A stretch of 64,000 bases of DNA, taken from Eubacteriales bacterium. GTDB taxonomy: Bacteria > Bacillota > Clostridia > Lachnospirales > Lachnospiraceae. Below are positions 15,686-24,576 of the stretch, in pieces; the first letter of the stretch is position 1, and every line of letters starts with the position of its first letter. The notes under the pieces are model-generated. The model had not been told where the DNA came from. It saw nothing but the letters and a program-made list of their open reading frames with translations, and did not search any database. The stretch covers positions 13,204 to 77,203 of the forward strand of contig JAUNJF010000003.1 of assembly GCA_030533405.1 (NCBI GenBank), in the 5' to 3' direction. The translations under genes and the position numbers were made by a program.

Positions 15686-15971
15686 CCAATCACCTTTTTC
15701 TATATCCATAATCTAAAGACATCATTATTTCTTCAAGTTTGATTATTATAATGAATCCATTTCATGTCGTCAAGTGCTGATTTTCGGTGCTTTTTGGCAA
15801 TTTAAGCCTCATTTCTTTTTGAATTTTTCTAAATGCATTTTTTCGCTTTTTTCGAAAATACCACTTCTAGAAAAAAACAATTTTTTTCTCCTTTTTTACA
15901 CAATATATTGTAAATACAATGTATCAAATCCCATTCATCTTACCAATAGCAAAATGAATATATTTCATCCA

Positions 15972-16163
15972 TCAATCTTCAAGAATATCAATCACGGATA
16001 CCGGACATGAAGTTCTGGCAGACTCAGCAGACGCAAAATTTTCATCCGTAAGACCGCCAGTTGCTTCTGCCACACCATTTTCGTCAAACGAAAAAACCTC
16101 GGGACAAGATGCCACACAGAGACCACAACTGATACATCCCTCTTGATCCACATATGCTTTCAC
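15972..16163 (-). CDS. 4Fe-4S ferredoxin
   Basis: 63 residues, acidic, starting with GTG behind GGAGG and a 9-nt spacer. CISCGLCVASCPEVF near residue 10 and a distant SCPVSVIDI near residue 53 give the Cys-x2-Cys-x2-Cys...Cys-Pro pattern of a monocluster ferredoxin (Thermotoga/Clostridium thermoaceticum type). Cys20 is a spare that can form a disulfide in this family. An electron carrier; the partner enzyme is not in the window. The 260 bp upstream towards the deacetylase start are AT-rich and hold no gene I can support. Confidence 0.93.
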   Translation of the reverse strand: MKAYVDQEGCISCGLCVASCPEVFSFDENGVAEATGGLTDENFASAESARTSCPVSVIDILED

Positions 16164-16289
16164 GATGGTACACCTCCATTTTTGTACTTTATTACTGAAA
16201 TGAACAATTATATAGTATAGTATTCCATCTCCTTTTTTCTTTATGTAAGATGTCTTTTGGTGTTTTCTGGCAAGCTTATTTTCTATATT

Positions 16290-17555
16290 TTAATATGCAA
16301 AAAAAAGACGAATCACGTCCTTTAGTGCATCATAATCCTTTAATGCACCTAATTCACAGGTCGAATGCATTGCAAGAATTGGCATCCCAATATCTGCACA
16401 CGGCATCGGTAAATGTGATGTCATAATTGGTCCCAGTGTGCTGCCACCTGGTATTCCCGTTTTATTGACTGCAATCGTATACGGAATCTGATTTGCCTGA
16501 CATAGTTGTTTCACAACTGCTGCACTTTGTGCTGTTGTTCCATATTTTTGACCGACACTGCGTTTTAAACAAAATCCACTTCCAAGCTTTGCCTTATTCG
16601 TAGCATCACTTTTTTCTTCATAATTCGGATGTTGTCCATGCGCAACATCTACCGATAGCAAAAAACTACTTTGCAATACATTTGTCAAACTGAAATCCGA
16701 ACCTTCGAGTGCTCTTCCAATCTTTTCCAATATCATAGGTAATAATTCACTATCTGCCCCTTGCGATGACAAACTACCTACTTCTTCATTATCAAATATA
16801 GCCATAACATCCACAGCACCATCTGGAACCTCTGTCTTTGTAATATTTGCAAGAATTGCTGCTACAGAAGTTAAATTATCCAGTCTTGGCGATGCAACCA
16901 TAGATTCATCCAATCCAACCACTTCAGGCATATCTGTATTATAAAGGTACAAATCATAATCCAAAATTTCTTCCTCTTGGATAGACAATGCCTTTGCAAT
17001 TTCGCCAAACAAATTAGCATCTGCAGATAATGCAGCAATCGGAACCAATTCCTTTGCAACATCTAATGCACCCTTTTTATTCAATTCCCGATCCATATGA
17101 ATCGCAAGACTCGGAATCAGACAAAGTGGACGGTCGCTCTTATATAGCAATGTTCTCGGATGAAATGCATCTTTTCCTTTTACAACAACGCTTCCAGCAA
17201 TTCCCAAAGGACGGTCAATCCATGATTTTTGGTACATCCCTCCATATATTTCAACATTCAATCGCACAATACCATTTGTATGCATAACCGCATTCGGTTT
17301 CAACTGAAAATTAGGATAATCACTATGTGCCATAGCGATTCGAAAAGAACTCGTTTCTTTCGACGCACCTCCAATTGAAAATGCAACAATATTCGTTCCA
17401 TACAAGTTAACATAATATTTTTTATGATGTGCTAATTGCCATTCTTCTCCTAACATCAGCTCTTCAAATCCATTTTTTAAAAGACATGCTTTTACCTTCG
17501 CAATTGTATGAGAGGCAGTTACTCCTTCTGACAACAGTTCAAACAATTCATTCAT
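16290..17555 (-). CDS. M18 family aminopeptidase
   Basis: 421 residues from MNELFELLSEGV, the usual M18 start. The open frame continues to 17720 but crosses the palindromic repeat, which argues against it. Metal ligands: AMAHSDYPNFQLKP (His near residue 78), SPRLDNLTSVAAIL (Asp), AIFDNEEVGSLSSQGA (catalytic Glu and ligand), and LSVDVAHGQHPNYEEK plus the C-terminal LAMHSTCELG. M18 enzymes are cytoplasmic dodecamers that remove acidic or neutral N-terminal residues. The 5' region carries two tiny ORFs, one of which overlaps this start by 8 nt. Confidence 0.93.
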   Translation of the reverse strand: MNELFELLSEGVTASHTIAKVKACLLKNGFEELMLGEEWQLAHHKKYYVNLYGTNIVAFSIGGASKETSSFRIAMAHSDYPNFQLKPNAVMHTNGIVRLNVEIYGGMYQKSWIDRPLGIAGSVVVKGKDAFHPRTLLYKSDRPLCLIPSLAIHMDRELNKKGALDVAKELVPIAALSADANLFGEIAKALSIQEEEILDYDLYLYNTDMPEVVGLDESMVASPRLDNLTSVAAILANITKTEVPDGAVDVMAIFDNEEVGSLSSQGADSELLPMILEKIGRALEGSDFSLTNVLQSSFLLSVDVAHGQHPNYEEKSDATNKAKLGSGFCLKRSVGQKYGTTAQSAAVVKQLCQANQIPYTIAVNKTGIPGGSTLGPIMTSHLPMPCADIGMPILAMHSTCELGALKDYDALKDVIRLFFAY

Positions 17556-17598
17556 CTTTACGCGTTCCTCCCGTTTTAATATGTAAGTGATAAGGCAT
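17548..17598 (-). CDS. Possible 16-codon ORF overlapping the M18 start
   Basis: Reads MPYHLHIKTGGTRKDE then TGA, ending inside the first codons of the aminopeptidase. GGAGG is directly adjacent to its ATG (too close), while another AGGAGG lies 17 nt upstream across a CCCACT/AGTGGG palindrome (17602-17613). It contains within its codons the GGGAGG used by the aminopeptidase. If translated it could control that gene by coupling, but this may be chance. Confidence 0.2.
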   Translation of the reverse strand: MPYHLHIKTGGTRKDE

Positions 17599-17620
17599 CC
17601 TCCCACTAGTGGGTCCCTCC

Positions 17621-17668
17621 TTACCACATATCGTCGGAACACATTCCTATTATGAAACTTCGTTTCAT
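17621..17668 (-). CDS. Tiny ORF in palindromic repeat, variant (15 codons)
   Basis: MKRSFIIGMCSDDMW then TAA, preceded by a GGGAGG ribosome binding site 7 nt upstream. Compared with the copies at the left end it has Thr7 to Ile and Glu13 to Asp, then ends earlier. The reading frame is kept although several bases differ. It lies upstream of the M18 aminopeptidase, in its probable 5' leader. Confidence 0.4.
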   Translation of the reverse strand: MKRSFIIGMCSDDMW

Positions 17669-17681
17669 AAGTGTTCCTCCC
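17628..17681 (-). repeat. Palindromic small-ORF repeat, copy 3
   Basis: Same outer stem (GGAACAC/GTGTTCC) and same 9-bp inner stem enclosing the ATG as at 93-147. The asymmetric bulge (ATTCCAG in copy 2) reads ATTCCTA here. Both stem arms are unchanged. Confidence 0.8.
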
Positions 17682-17820
17682 ATTTTCAATTATTATATTC
17701 TCTTTTTTCAAAATAATCAACGAACGTAAGTCTCTCCTATTGTCCTATAAATTGTTGCACAAAAACACGACAAATGCTAAACTATTTCCTATAAAATGAC
17801 ACATAATAAGGAGGCTGTTC

Positions 17821-18321
17821 ATGCAGACCATTCAAATATTAGATATCAAACCATTTATGCAGCTTCTTTTTCAAACGAACCAATTAGATACCTACGAATT
17901 TGTTTCAGCCAATCTGAAAACAGATATGAGCTATACACTAGACGGGCATTTGAATCTCGATTTTTTTGAGGAAGAAGAACGACTTATGTTACACGAAGAA
18001 CACTCTCCCTTTATCTTTTGGAAATTTGCAAAGGAAAAAATATTTCAGCTAATCAAGGGAAAGAAAACACCTTCCTTACTTAAAATCGTGTTAAAACTTT
18101 CACCAGCTGCTACAGAACAACTATTACAAGATACTCGCTCTAGTTTGACCAAACATGACATTGACGGTATGTTTATCAACATTTTATTTCAAGATCACGC
18201 ACTATCTGTAATATGTGGAATTTCATATAAAATATTTACAATGGAGAAACATCTTGAACAGGAATTTACTACCACAATAGTCAGTCTTTTCCGTCAAAAT
18301 CACATTACAATACAACAATAA
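17821..18321 (+). CDS. DUF5721-like protein of unknown function
   Basis: 166 residues, mixed alpha/beta, with no signal peptide or membrane helix. The start (MQTIQILDIKPFMQLLFQTN...FVSANLKTDMSYTLDGHLNLDFF) matches the pattern I recall for DUF5721, common in Lachnospiraceae and without known function. AAGGAGG lies just before the ATG. A possible promoter (TTGCAC, 17 bp, TAAACT) lies about 45-80 bp upstream. It is followed by the Rrf2 regulator on the same strand, which has its own promoter. Confidence 0.6.
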   Translation: MQTIQILDIKPFMQLLFQTNQLDTYEFVSANLKTDMSYTLDGHLNLDFFEEEERLMLHEEHSPFIFWKFAKEKIFQLIKGKKTPSLLKIVLKLSPAATEQLLQDTRSSLTKHDIDGMFINILFQDHALSVICGISYKIFTMEKHLEQEFTTTIVSLFRQNHITIQQ

Positions 18322-18341
18322 CTCATTCATGTAATATAATG

Positions 18342-18371
18342 TTGACTAATATACTAGGAAAAGTGTATAAT
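18342..18371 (+). promoter_or_regulatory. Promoter of the Rrf2 gene with inverted repeat
   Basis: -35 TTGACT (18342-18347), 18-bp spacer, -10 TATAAT (18366-18371). The spacer holds ATATAC-N8-GTGTAT, a near-inverted repeat overlapping the promoter and a candidate autoregulatory operator. Confidence 0.6.
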
Positions 18372-18416
18372 TAACACAGGAATCACTATATATCATAGAT
18401 ACACGAGGTGAAAATC

Positions 18417-18851
18417 ATGAAAATATCTACAAAAGGACGCTATGCCTTACGACTGATGCTCGACTTAGCAAAACACAATACTGGAGAGCTTGTTCGTATG
18501 AAAGACATTGCCCAAAGAGAAAATATATCCGAAAAATATTTAGAACAAATCGTTACCTCTTTGAAAAAAGCAGGTTACGTTAAAAGCTTGCGCGGTGCAC
18601 AGGGTGGTTATCGTCTTGCCAAGGAGCCACAAGAATACACCGTTGGAATGATTTTACGATTAACAGAAGGGGATATGGCACCAGTTGCCTGTTTAGAAGG
18701 GGATACTGTAGATTGTGAACGTGCTTCTGTTTGTACCTCTTTACGATTATGGACAATGTTAGATGATGCGATTAAAAGTGTCATTGATCATGTTACTTTG
18801 CAAGATATGCTAGAATGGAGCAAAGAAATACCAAGCGATTATATTATTTAA
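18417..18851 (+). CDS. Rrf2 family (IscR/CymR-like) transcription regulator
   Basis: 144 residues from the ATG with GAGGTG 6 nt upstream (a GTG three codons earlier is less well placed). The winged helix is MKISTKGRYALRLMLDLAKHN...RENISEKYLEQIVTSLKKAGYVKSLRGAQGGYRLA, the Rrf2 consensus. Three Cys follow in ACLEGDTVDCERASVC (about residues 90-106), like the IscR cluster ligands, so Fe-S sensing is plausible; the spacing (8 and 7) is close to but not the same as IscR. No isc or cysteine genes lie beside it, so the regulon is unknown. Confidence 0.88.
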   Translation: MKISTKGRYALRLMLDLAKHNTGELVRMKDIAQRENISEKYLEQIVTSLKKAGYVKSLRGAQGGYRLAKEPQEYTVGMILRLTEGDMAPVACLEGDTVDCERASVCTSLRLWTMLDDAIKSVIDHVTLQDMLEWSKEIPSDYII

Positions 18852-18859
18852 GTAGACAA

Positions 18860-18887
18860 AAGGTCCACCAGACGTCTGGTGGACCTT
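18860..18887. terminator. Bidirectional terminator between Rrf2 gene and htpG
   Basis: A perfect 28-bp palindrome (AAGGTCCACCAGAC and its complement) between two convergent genes, with T-rich sequence downstream on the plus side and AAAA on the other. Confidence 0.8.
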
Positions 18888-18894
18888 ACTTATT

Positions 18895-20805
18895 TTATTT
18901 TGTTAATAATGATAAAATCTCATTGCTTCTTGCAATAAACTTTGTCATTGCATCCGCTTCTAATGGTGTGTGTGCAATTCGCGCAAGATCATAAAGCTGT
19001 TCACAAACCATATTGGTATGCTCTCCTTCTGGATTTTCCATAATGAACTGTACCAAATCATTATTTGCATTCAACACAAGTGTCTGTTGATCTCCACCAA
19101 ACATATCTGGTGACATCATACCACCCATGCTATATGCTTTCATCATATCCTGCATTCTTCTTGTTTCCTCTGATAAAGTAATCATGGAAGATACAGAAGC
19201 ATTCTTTAGTTTCTCAACTTTAATTGTGAGCTTATCATTGTTCAATGCCTTTTTAAAGATTTCAGAAAGCTTATCTGTTGTTTCCTTCATTTCTTCTTCA
19301 GAAATCTCTTCCTTGAATGTATCTGTCACACCAGAATCCACACGTGTAAATTTCACTTTGTCATCGCGTTGTTCCTGATGTGTAATATAAGGCGTATCAA
19401 TATTATGTGAAAGCACTACAACGTCAATCTCCTGCTCCTTAAACATGTTGATATACTGTGATTGCACTTTTTCATCATCTGTATAGAATACAGTATTTTC
19501 ATACTTTTCTTTTCCAGCCTCTAAATATTCAGGAAGTGTCACATAGTTATCATTTACACTCTTGTATAAGATATAATCCTTCATCTTGTCATCAAACTTA
19601 TTGTCCTTCAAACAACCAAACTTGATAAATGGGCTCAAATCATCCCAATATGACTCATATGTCTCACGCTCTGTTTTAAACATACCTGATAACTTATCAG
19701 CAACCTTCTTGGTAATGTAATCAGAAATCTTCTTAACAAATCCATCATTTTGCAATGCACTACGAGATACATTCAATGGTAAATCCGGACAATCAATCAC
19801 ACCCTTCAACAATAAAAGGAATTCAGGAATAACTTCTTTGATGTTATCAGCGATAAACACCTGATTATTATACAATTTAATTGTGCCTTCTAATGATTCA
19901 TACTCTGAATTAAATCTTGGGAAGTAAAGAATACCCTTTAAGTTAAATGGATAATCCATATTCAAATGAATCCAGAACAATGGTTCTTTGAAATCAAGGA
20001 ATACCTTACGGTAGAATTCCTTATATTCTTCCTCCGTACAATCATTTGGATGCTTGGTCCAAAGTGGATGTGTATCATTGATTGGTTTTTCCTTTGATTC
20101 TTCCTTTGCATCGTCACCTTCTGCCGCATCCGCTTCTACAACTTCAGCCTGTTCCTCATCCTTTGCTGCATCTGCATTGGTAAAGAAAATTTCCTCTGGC
20201 ATAAATGAACAATACTTTTCCAATACTTCTTTCACACGATATTCGTTTGCAAATTCAAAACAATCTTCATTTAAATACAATGTAATCTCTGTTCCGTGTA
20301 CATCACGGTCACCCTCTGACATTGTATAATCTGTTCCACCATCGCATTCCCAAAATACTGGTTCTGCACCATCTTTATAAGATAATGTATTGATTGTAAC
20401 CTTATCTGCTACCATAAATGTAGAATAAAATCCCAAACCAAAATGTCCAATGATCTGATCATCTGTTGCCTTATCCTTATACTTTTCCAGGAAATCTGAT
20501 GCACCAGAAAAAGCAATCTGATTAATATATTCATTCACCTCATCTGCTGTCATACCAATACCGTTATCTATAAATGTGAGTGTTTTATCTGTAGGACTGG
20601 CTATCACATCAATACGATAATTGTCATCTGATTTCTCTTCATATTCACCAATCATAGAAAGCTTACGAAGCTTTGTTACCGCATCACAAGCATTCGACAC
20701 TACCTCTCGAATAAAAATGTCATGATCTGAATATAACCACTTCTTAATAATAGGAAAAATATTATCACTGTTAATAGATAAACTTCCTTTTTTCTTTGCT
20801 GCCAT
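18895..20805 (-). CDS. htpG: Molecular chaperone HtpG (Hsp90)
   Basis: 636 residues; start at MAAKKKGSLSINSDNIFP behind AGGAG. The N-terminal GHKL ATPase has FIREVVSNACDAVTKL, FIDNGIGMTADEV and GHFGLGFYSTFMVAD. The acidic linker (about 225-245, AEVVEADAAEGDDAKEESKEK) is longer than in E. coli. The middle domain includes KGILYFPRFNSE and LNVSRSALQNDGFVKKI, with a C-terminal dimer domain. ATP-driven cytoplasmic chaperone. A CIRCE operator upstream suggests HrcA control. Confidence 0.97.
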   Translation of the reverse strand: MAAKKKGSLSINSDNIFPIIKKWLYSDHDIFIREVVSNACDAVTKLRKLSMIGEYEEKSDDNYRIDVIASPTDKTLTFIDNGIGMTADEVNEYINQIAFSGASDFLEKYKDKATDDQIIGHFGLGFYSTFMVADKVTINTLSYKDGAEPVFWECDGGTDYTMSEGDRDVHGTEITLYLNEDCFEFANEYRVKEVLEKYCSFMPEEIFFTNADAAKDEEQAEVVEADAAEGDDAKEESKEKPINDTHPLWTKHPNDCTEEEYKEFYRKVFLDFKEPLFWIHLNMDYPFNLKGILYFPRFNSEYESLEGTIKLYNNQVFIADNIKEVIPEFLLLLKGVIDCPDLPLNVSRSALQNDGFVKKISDYITKKVADKLSGMFKTERETYESYWDDLSPFIKFGCLKDNKFDDKMKDYILYKSVNDNYVTLPEYLEAGKEKYENTVFYTDDEKVQSQYINMFKEQEIDVVVLSHNIDTPYITHQEQRDDKVKFTRVDSGVTDTFKEEISEEEMKETTDKLSEIFKKALNNDKLTIKVEKLKNASVSSMITLSEETRRMQDMMKAYSMGGMMSPDMFGGDQQTLVLNANNDLVQFIMENPEGEHTNMVCEQLYDLARIAHTPLEADAMTKFIARSNEILSLLTK

Positions 20806-20846
20806 AAAAAACATCTCCTAACTCTTTCTTGATTTCTATAAAGTCA

Positions 20847-20875
20847 ATAATAGTATAGGAAAATCAAAAAGTCAA
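20847..20875 (-). promoter_or_regulatory. Sigma-A type promoter of htpG
   Basis: Minus strand: -35 TTGACT (20870-20875), 17-bp spacer, -10 TATTAT (20847-20852). Confidence 0.65.
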
Positions 20876-20882
20876 GAAAAAA

Positions 20883-20909
20883 TTAGCACTCATCACACCA
20901 GAGTGCTAA
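20883..20909 (-). promoter_or_regulatory. CIRCE element (HrcA operator)
   Basis: TTAGCACTC-N9-GAGTGCTAA, an exact match to the CIRCE consensus arms. It lies 7 bp upstream of the -35 box of htpG. HrcA binds CIRCE to repress heat-shock genes, usually groESL and hrcA-grpE-dnaK; its presence here puts htpG in the same regulon. Confidence 0.92.
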
Positions 20910-20960
20910 CAACCCTCATTTTCCTTCCCTCTTCTCTCGGAAAATTTATTGATTATCCTA

Positions 20961-20989
20961 TTGCGTATTCTATTAAATCATTGTAAAAT
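20961..20989 (+). promoter_or_regulatory. Probable promoter of glyA
   Basis: -35 TTGCGT (20961-20966), 17-bp spacer, -10 TAAAAT (20984-20989). The leader of about 80 nt contains two small hairpins (GGAAG-TATTT-CTTCC and CCCG-AAA-CGGG). I cannot match it to a known riboswitch. Confidence 0.5.
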
Positions 20990-21074
20990 TGTTTGGTATA
21001 GCGTTTTTATGGAAGTATTTCTTCCAAATGCGTAAGTAATAATTCCCGAAACGGGTTAAATATGGAGGTAAATT

Positions 21075-22310
21075 ATGTATAGCTTTGATGAAATCAGCAA
21101 TTATGATCCTGAAGTTGCTAAAGCAATGACTGATGAAATTAACAGACAGAATGACAATATTGAGTTAATTGCATCAGAAAACATCGTTAGTAAAGCTGTT
21201 ATGGCGGCTATGGGAAGTCCCCTTACAAACAAATATGCAGAGGGATATCCAGGAAAACGTTACTATGGCGGTTGTGAACATGTAGACGTTGTAGAGGATT
21301 TAGCAAGAGAGCGCGCCAAAAAATTATTCGGCTGTGAATATGTAAACGTGCAGCCACACTCTGGTGCACAGGCAAACATGGCTGTATTTTTTGCAATCAT
21401 GGAGCCAGGTGATACATTTATGGGTATGAACTTAAATCATGGTGGTCACTTAACACATGGTTCTCCAGTTAATATGTCTGGTAAATACTTCAATGTTGTT
21501 CCTTACGGTGTAAATGATGATGGTTTCATCGACTATGACGAAGTAGAACGTATGGCAAAAGAATGTAAGCCAAAATTAATCGTAGCTGGTGCTTCTGCAT
21601 ATGCTCGTAAAATTGATTTCAAGCGCTTCCGTGAGATTGCTGATTCTGTTGGTGCTGTATTAATGGTAGATATGGCACATATTGCAGGTTTGGTTGCAGC
21701 TGGACTTCACGAAAGCCCAATTCCATATGCACACGTTACTACTACTACTACACACAAAACACTTCGCGGACCTCGTGGAGGTATGATTTTATCAAGTAAT
21801 GAAGTAAATGAAAAATACAACTTTAACAAAGCTGTTTTCCCTGGTATTCAGGGTGGTCCTTTAATGCACGTTATTGCTGGTAAAGCAGTTTGTTTAAAAG
21901 AAGCACTTACAGACGAATACAAAGCATACCAGACACAGGTTGTTAAAAATGCTGCTGCATTAGCAAATGCACTTACACAAAGAGGATTTAAGATTGTATC
22001 TGGTGGTACAGACAACCACTTAATGCTTGTTGACTTACAGAATTTAGATTTAACAGGTAAAGAGGTTGAAAAGCTTCTTGATAGCGTACATATTACTGCA
22101 AACAAGAACACTGTTCCAAACGATCCAAAATCACCATTTGTTACAAGCGGTATCCGTCTTGGAACACCTGCGATTACAACTCGTGGTGCAAAGGAAGAAG
22201 ATATGGAAATCATCGCTGATGCAATCAAAGCTGCCGTTATCGATAAAGATGAAGCAAAGGCAATGGAGCTTGTTAAGAGCATCACTTCAAAATATCCTCT
22301 TTATGCATAA
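21075..22310 (+). CDS. glyA: Serine hydroxymethyltransferase
   Basis: 411 residues, PLP-dependent. Interconverts serine and glycine with tetrahydrofolate as one-carbon acceptor. Conserved blocks: [41 protein letters not shown] near the N-terminus, [29 protein letters not shown], and the PLP-Lys site [18 protein letters not shown] near residue 225. GGAGG precedes the ATG. Folate genes lie elsewhere in the window, but this gene is a separate unit, possibly with the Hpt gene 68 nt downstream. Confidence 0.97.
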   Translation: MYSFDEISNYDPEVAKAMTDEINRQNDNIELIASENIVSKAVMAAMGSPLTNKYAEGYPGKRYYGGCEHVDVVEDLARERAKKLFGCEYVNVQPHSGAQANMAVFFAIMEPGDTFMGMNLNHGGHLTHGSPVNMSGKYFNVVPYGVNDDGFIDYDEVERMAKECKPKLIVAGASAYARKIDFKRFREIADSVGAVLMVDMAHIAGLVAAGLHESPIPYAHVTTTTTHKTLRGPRGGMILSSNEVNEKYNFNKAVFPGIQGGPLMHVIAGKAVCLKEALTDEYKAYQTQVVKNAAALANALTQRGFKIVSGGTDNHLMLVDLQNLDLTGKEVEKLLDSVHITANKNTVPNDPKSPFVTSGIRLGTPAITTRGAKEEDMEIIADAIKAAVIDKDEAKAMELVKSITSKYPLYA

Positions 22311-22378
22311 TATAGAATTATAGTAACTATTCAAAGTTACGGATTATTTTAAAATTGGAAAGGAATTTATAAACAACG

Positions 22379-22735
22379 ATGGAAATAAATGAGAAAATTG
22401 CTTTGGAAAATATGGGTGGAAAAAAATCACTGCTAATTGCCATATTATCCTATGCATTGGAGCTCGAGGAAGAACGTTGGTCAGAAATTGAAGATGCTTA
22501 TTTGCATGAAGACTACGAACGTTACGAAATCAAAGCACATGCATTAAAAGGAGCTATGGGATGTATCGGATTAGAAGATTTATCTGCATTTAGCTATCAG
22601 CAAGAGCTCGCATGTAGTTTGGGAAAACACGATCAGGTAAAAACAAACCATCCCCAATTGAAAGAACTTTACACACAATCCCATCGTTGTATCGAACGCT
22701 ATTTAAATAAACTGAATCACGAAACAGTACAATAA
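22379..22735 (+). CDS. Stand-alone Hpt (histidine phosphotransfer) domain protein
   Basis: 118 residues made almost wholly of one four-helix Hpt domain. The phospho-acceptor His is in IKAHALKGAMGCIGLEDLSAF (near residue 60), matching H-x-L-K-G...G. Such proteins shuttle phosphate between hybrid kinases and response regulators in the cytoplasm. No kinase or receiver gene is adjacent, so the partners are elsewhere. The nearest ribosome binding site (AAGGA) is about 15 nt from ATG, longer than usual, and a stop codon just upstream excludes an earlier start. Confidence 0.8.
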   Translation: MEINEKIALENMGGKKSLLIAILSYALELEEERWSEIEDAYLHEDYERYEIKAHALKGAMGCIGLEDLSAFSYQQELACSLGKHDQVKTNHPQLKELYTQSHRCIERYLNKLNHETVQ

Positions 22736-22766
22736 AATAGTGCTTGCAATCCTTTCTAATTCATTC

Positions 22767-22804
22767 AAAAAAGGTGTTTACGATAATCCGTAAACACCTT
22801 TTTT
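22767..22804. terminator. Bidirectional terminator between Hpt gene and leuA
   Basis: Stem AAAAAAGGTGTTTACG with CGTAAACACCTTTTTT, loop GATAATC-like, between two convergent genes. Confidence 0.9.
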
Positions 22805-22813
22805 GCACCATAA

Positions 22814-24490
22814 TTATTTAATATTATCTTTGTCAAGTACTTTATTCACAGCAGACAACAATGCACATACAGAGGCATCAATAATATCATTCTTGATTCC
22901 ACTTCCCCATGTAACAGCATTATCCGCAGTCTCGATTCCAACATATGCACACGCTTCTGAGTTAGAACCTCTTTGTAATGCATGCTCCTCATAGCAAATC
23001 ACCTTAAAGTCAATCTCAAAATGCTTTTTAATTGCATTAGAAACAGCATCCAAACGACCATTTCCACTTCCATGATATACTTTCTGAATAGAATCACGTT
23101 TAATTGTAAGTTCTGTCGAAATCACACCATTTCCTTCCTGAACAAAATGGCATTCATCTAACTTAATTGCTGTCTTAATATTTACATACTGATCATTGAA
23201 AATTCCTAAAATCTCTTCTGGTGATAATTCCTTGTGCAAATGATCCGAAACATTTTTAACCGCATATCCCAAATCCTCACGCATCTTCGCTGGCATGTTG
23301 ATTCCATACGCCTGTTCCAGAATATAACCAATACCACCCTTACCAGACTGAGAATTGATACGAATGACATCGCTCTCATACTCTCTTCCAACATCTTTTG
23401 GATCTAATGGCAAATATGGGACAGTCCAGTCATGTAACTGTTTATCCTCTCTCCAATGCATACCCTTTGCAATCGCATCCTGATGGGATCCTGAAAAAGC
23501 TGCAAACACAAGTTTTCCTGTATATGGAGAACGATCATGTACCTTCATACCAGTCACACGCTCATACATTTCCGTAATCTTTGGAAGATTGCTGAAATCA
23601 AGCTTTGGATCTACACCATGTGTATACATATTCATCGCCAATGTAATGATATCCACATTACCTGTACGCTCACCATTTCCAAACAAAGTACCCTCAATAC
23701 GATCTGCACCTGCTAAAAGTCCTAACTCTGCATCTGCAACACCACATCCACGATCGTTATGTGGGTGAAGTGATAGAATCACATTTTCACGCATCAATAA
23801 ATTCTTACTCATATACTCAATCTGGCTTGCATACACATGAGGAAGTGACATCTCTACTGTTGCAGGTAAATTAATAATTACCTTGTTATCAGCTGTAGGC
23901 TGCCAAATATCAATTACTGCATTACAAACCTCTAATGCATAATCTACTTCTGTACCTGTAAAACTTTCTGGTGAATATTCAAACTGATAATTACCACCAT
24001 CCTGTTTTGTCAAATCAAGCAACAGCTTTGCACCCTCTATTGCAATCTGCTTAATCTCTTCTTTTGACTTTTTAAACACCTGTTCTCTCTGTGCCAGTGA
24101 AGTTGAATTATATAAATGAATCACTGCTTTCTTACAACCCTTCACTGCTTCAAATGTCTTCTTAATAATATGTGGACGAGCCTGCGTCAACACCTGAATC
24201 GTCACATCATCGGGAATTAAATTCTGGTCAATCAACGCACGAAGAAACTCGTATTCTGTTTCAGATGCTGCAGGAAATCCCACTTCAATTTCTTTAAATC
24301 CGACTGCAATCAATGTCTTATAAAATTCTATCTTTTCCTCTAAGCTCATTGGAACAATCAACGCCTGATTACCGTCTCTTAAATCTACAGAGCACCATGC
24401 AGGTGCCTGATCTATATACTCTTTCTTTGTCCACTCTAATGACTCAGCTGGTGGCATAAAATAATTTCTCTTATACTTTGTAGCATCCAT
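22814..24490 (-). CDS. leuA: 2-isopropylmalate synthase (long form)
   Basis: 558 residues, the length of the actinobacterial/clostridial long-form enzyme. Condenses acetyl-CoA with 2-ketoisovalerate in the first committed step of leucine synthesis. HMGL-like TIM barrel: WCSVDLRDGNQALIVPM, GFKEIEVGFPAASETEYEF, LSLHPHNDRGCGVADAELG (metal His pair), GTLFGNGERTGNVDI. The C-terminal LeuA regulatory domain runs from about residue 430 (VISTELTIKRDSIQKVYHGSGNGRLDAVSNAIKK), the leucine feedback site. Preceded by a Leu T-box. Confidence 0.96.
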   Translation of the reverse strand: MDATKYKRNYFMPPAESLEWTKKEYIDQAPAWCSVDLRDGNQALIVPMSLEEKIEFYKTLIAVGFKEIEVGFPAASETEYEFLRALIDQNLIPDDVTIQVLTQARPHIIKKTFEAVKGCKKAVIHLYNSTSLAQREQVFKKSKEEIKQIAIEGAKLLLDLTKQDGGNYQFEYSPESFTGTEVDYALEVCNAVIDIWQPTADNKVIINLPATVEMSLPHVYASQIEYMSKNLLMRENVILSLHPHNDRGCGVADAELGLLAGADRIEGTLFGNGERTGNVDIITLAMNMYTHGVDPKLDFSNLPKITEMYERVTGMKVHDRSPYTGKLVFAAFSGSHQDAIAKGMHWREDKQLHDWTVPYLPLDPKDVGREYESDVIRINSQSGKGGIGYILEQAYGINMPAKMREDLGYAVKNVSDHLHKELSPEEILGIFNDQYVNIKTAIKLDECHFVQEGNGVISTELTIKRDSIQKVYHGSGNGRLDAVSNAIKKHFEIDFKVICYEEHALQRGSNSEACAYVGIETADNAVTWGSGIKNDIIDASVCALLSAVNKVLDKDNIK

Positions 24491-24576
24491 ACTTTCTTTC
24501 CTTCCTTTCTTCTATATACAAATATCGATTGAAACAGAAACGTGTTGCTTTTCATCTGTTTCACGGATTCTTACCA

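Noticed and set aside
17556..17720. N-terminal extension of the M18 aminopeptidase to 17720
   Set aside because: The extension crosses the palindromic repeat, has no family counterpart, and a ribosome binding site precedes the internal ATG at 17555.
20990..21074. glyA leader as a glycine or tetrahydrofolate riboswitch
   Set aside because: Only two short hairpins are visible and the conserved core sequences of either class are absent.
21848..22285. 145-codon open frame antisense to glyA
   Set aside because: Ser/Ala-rich complement of a highly conserved gene, with no ribosome binding site or known domain.
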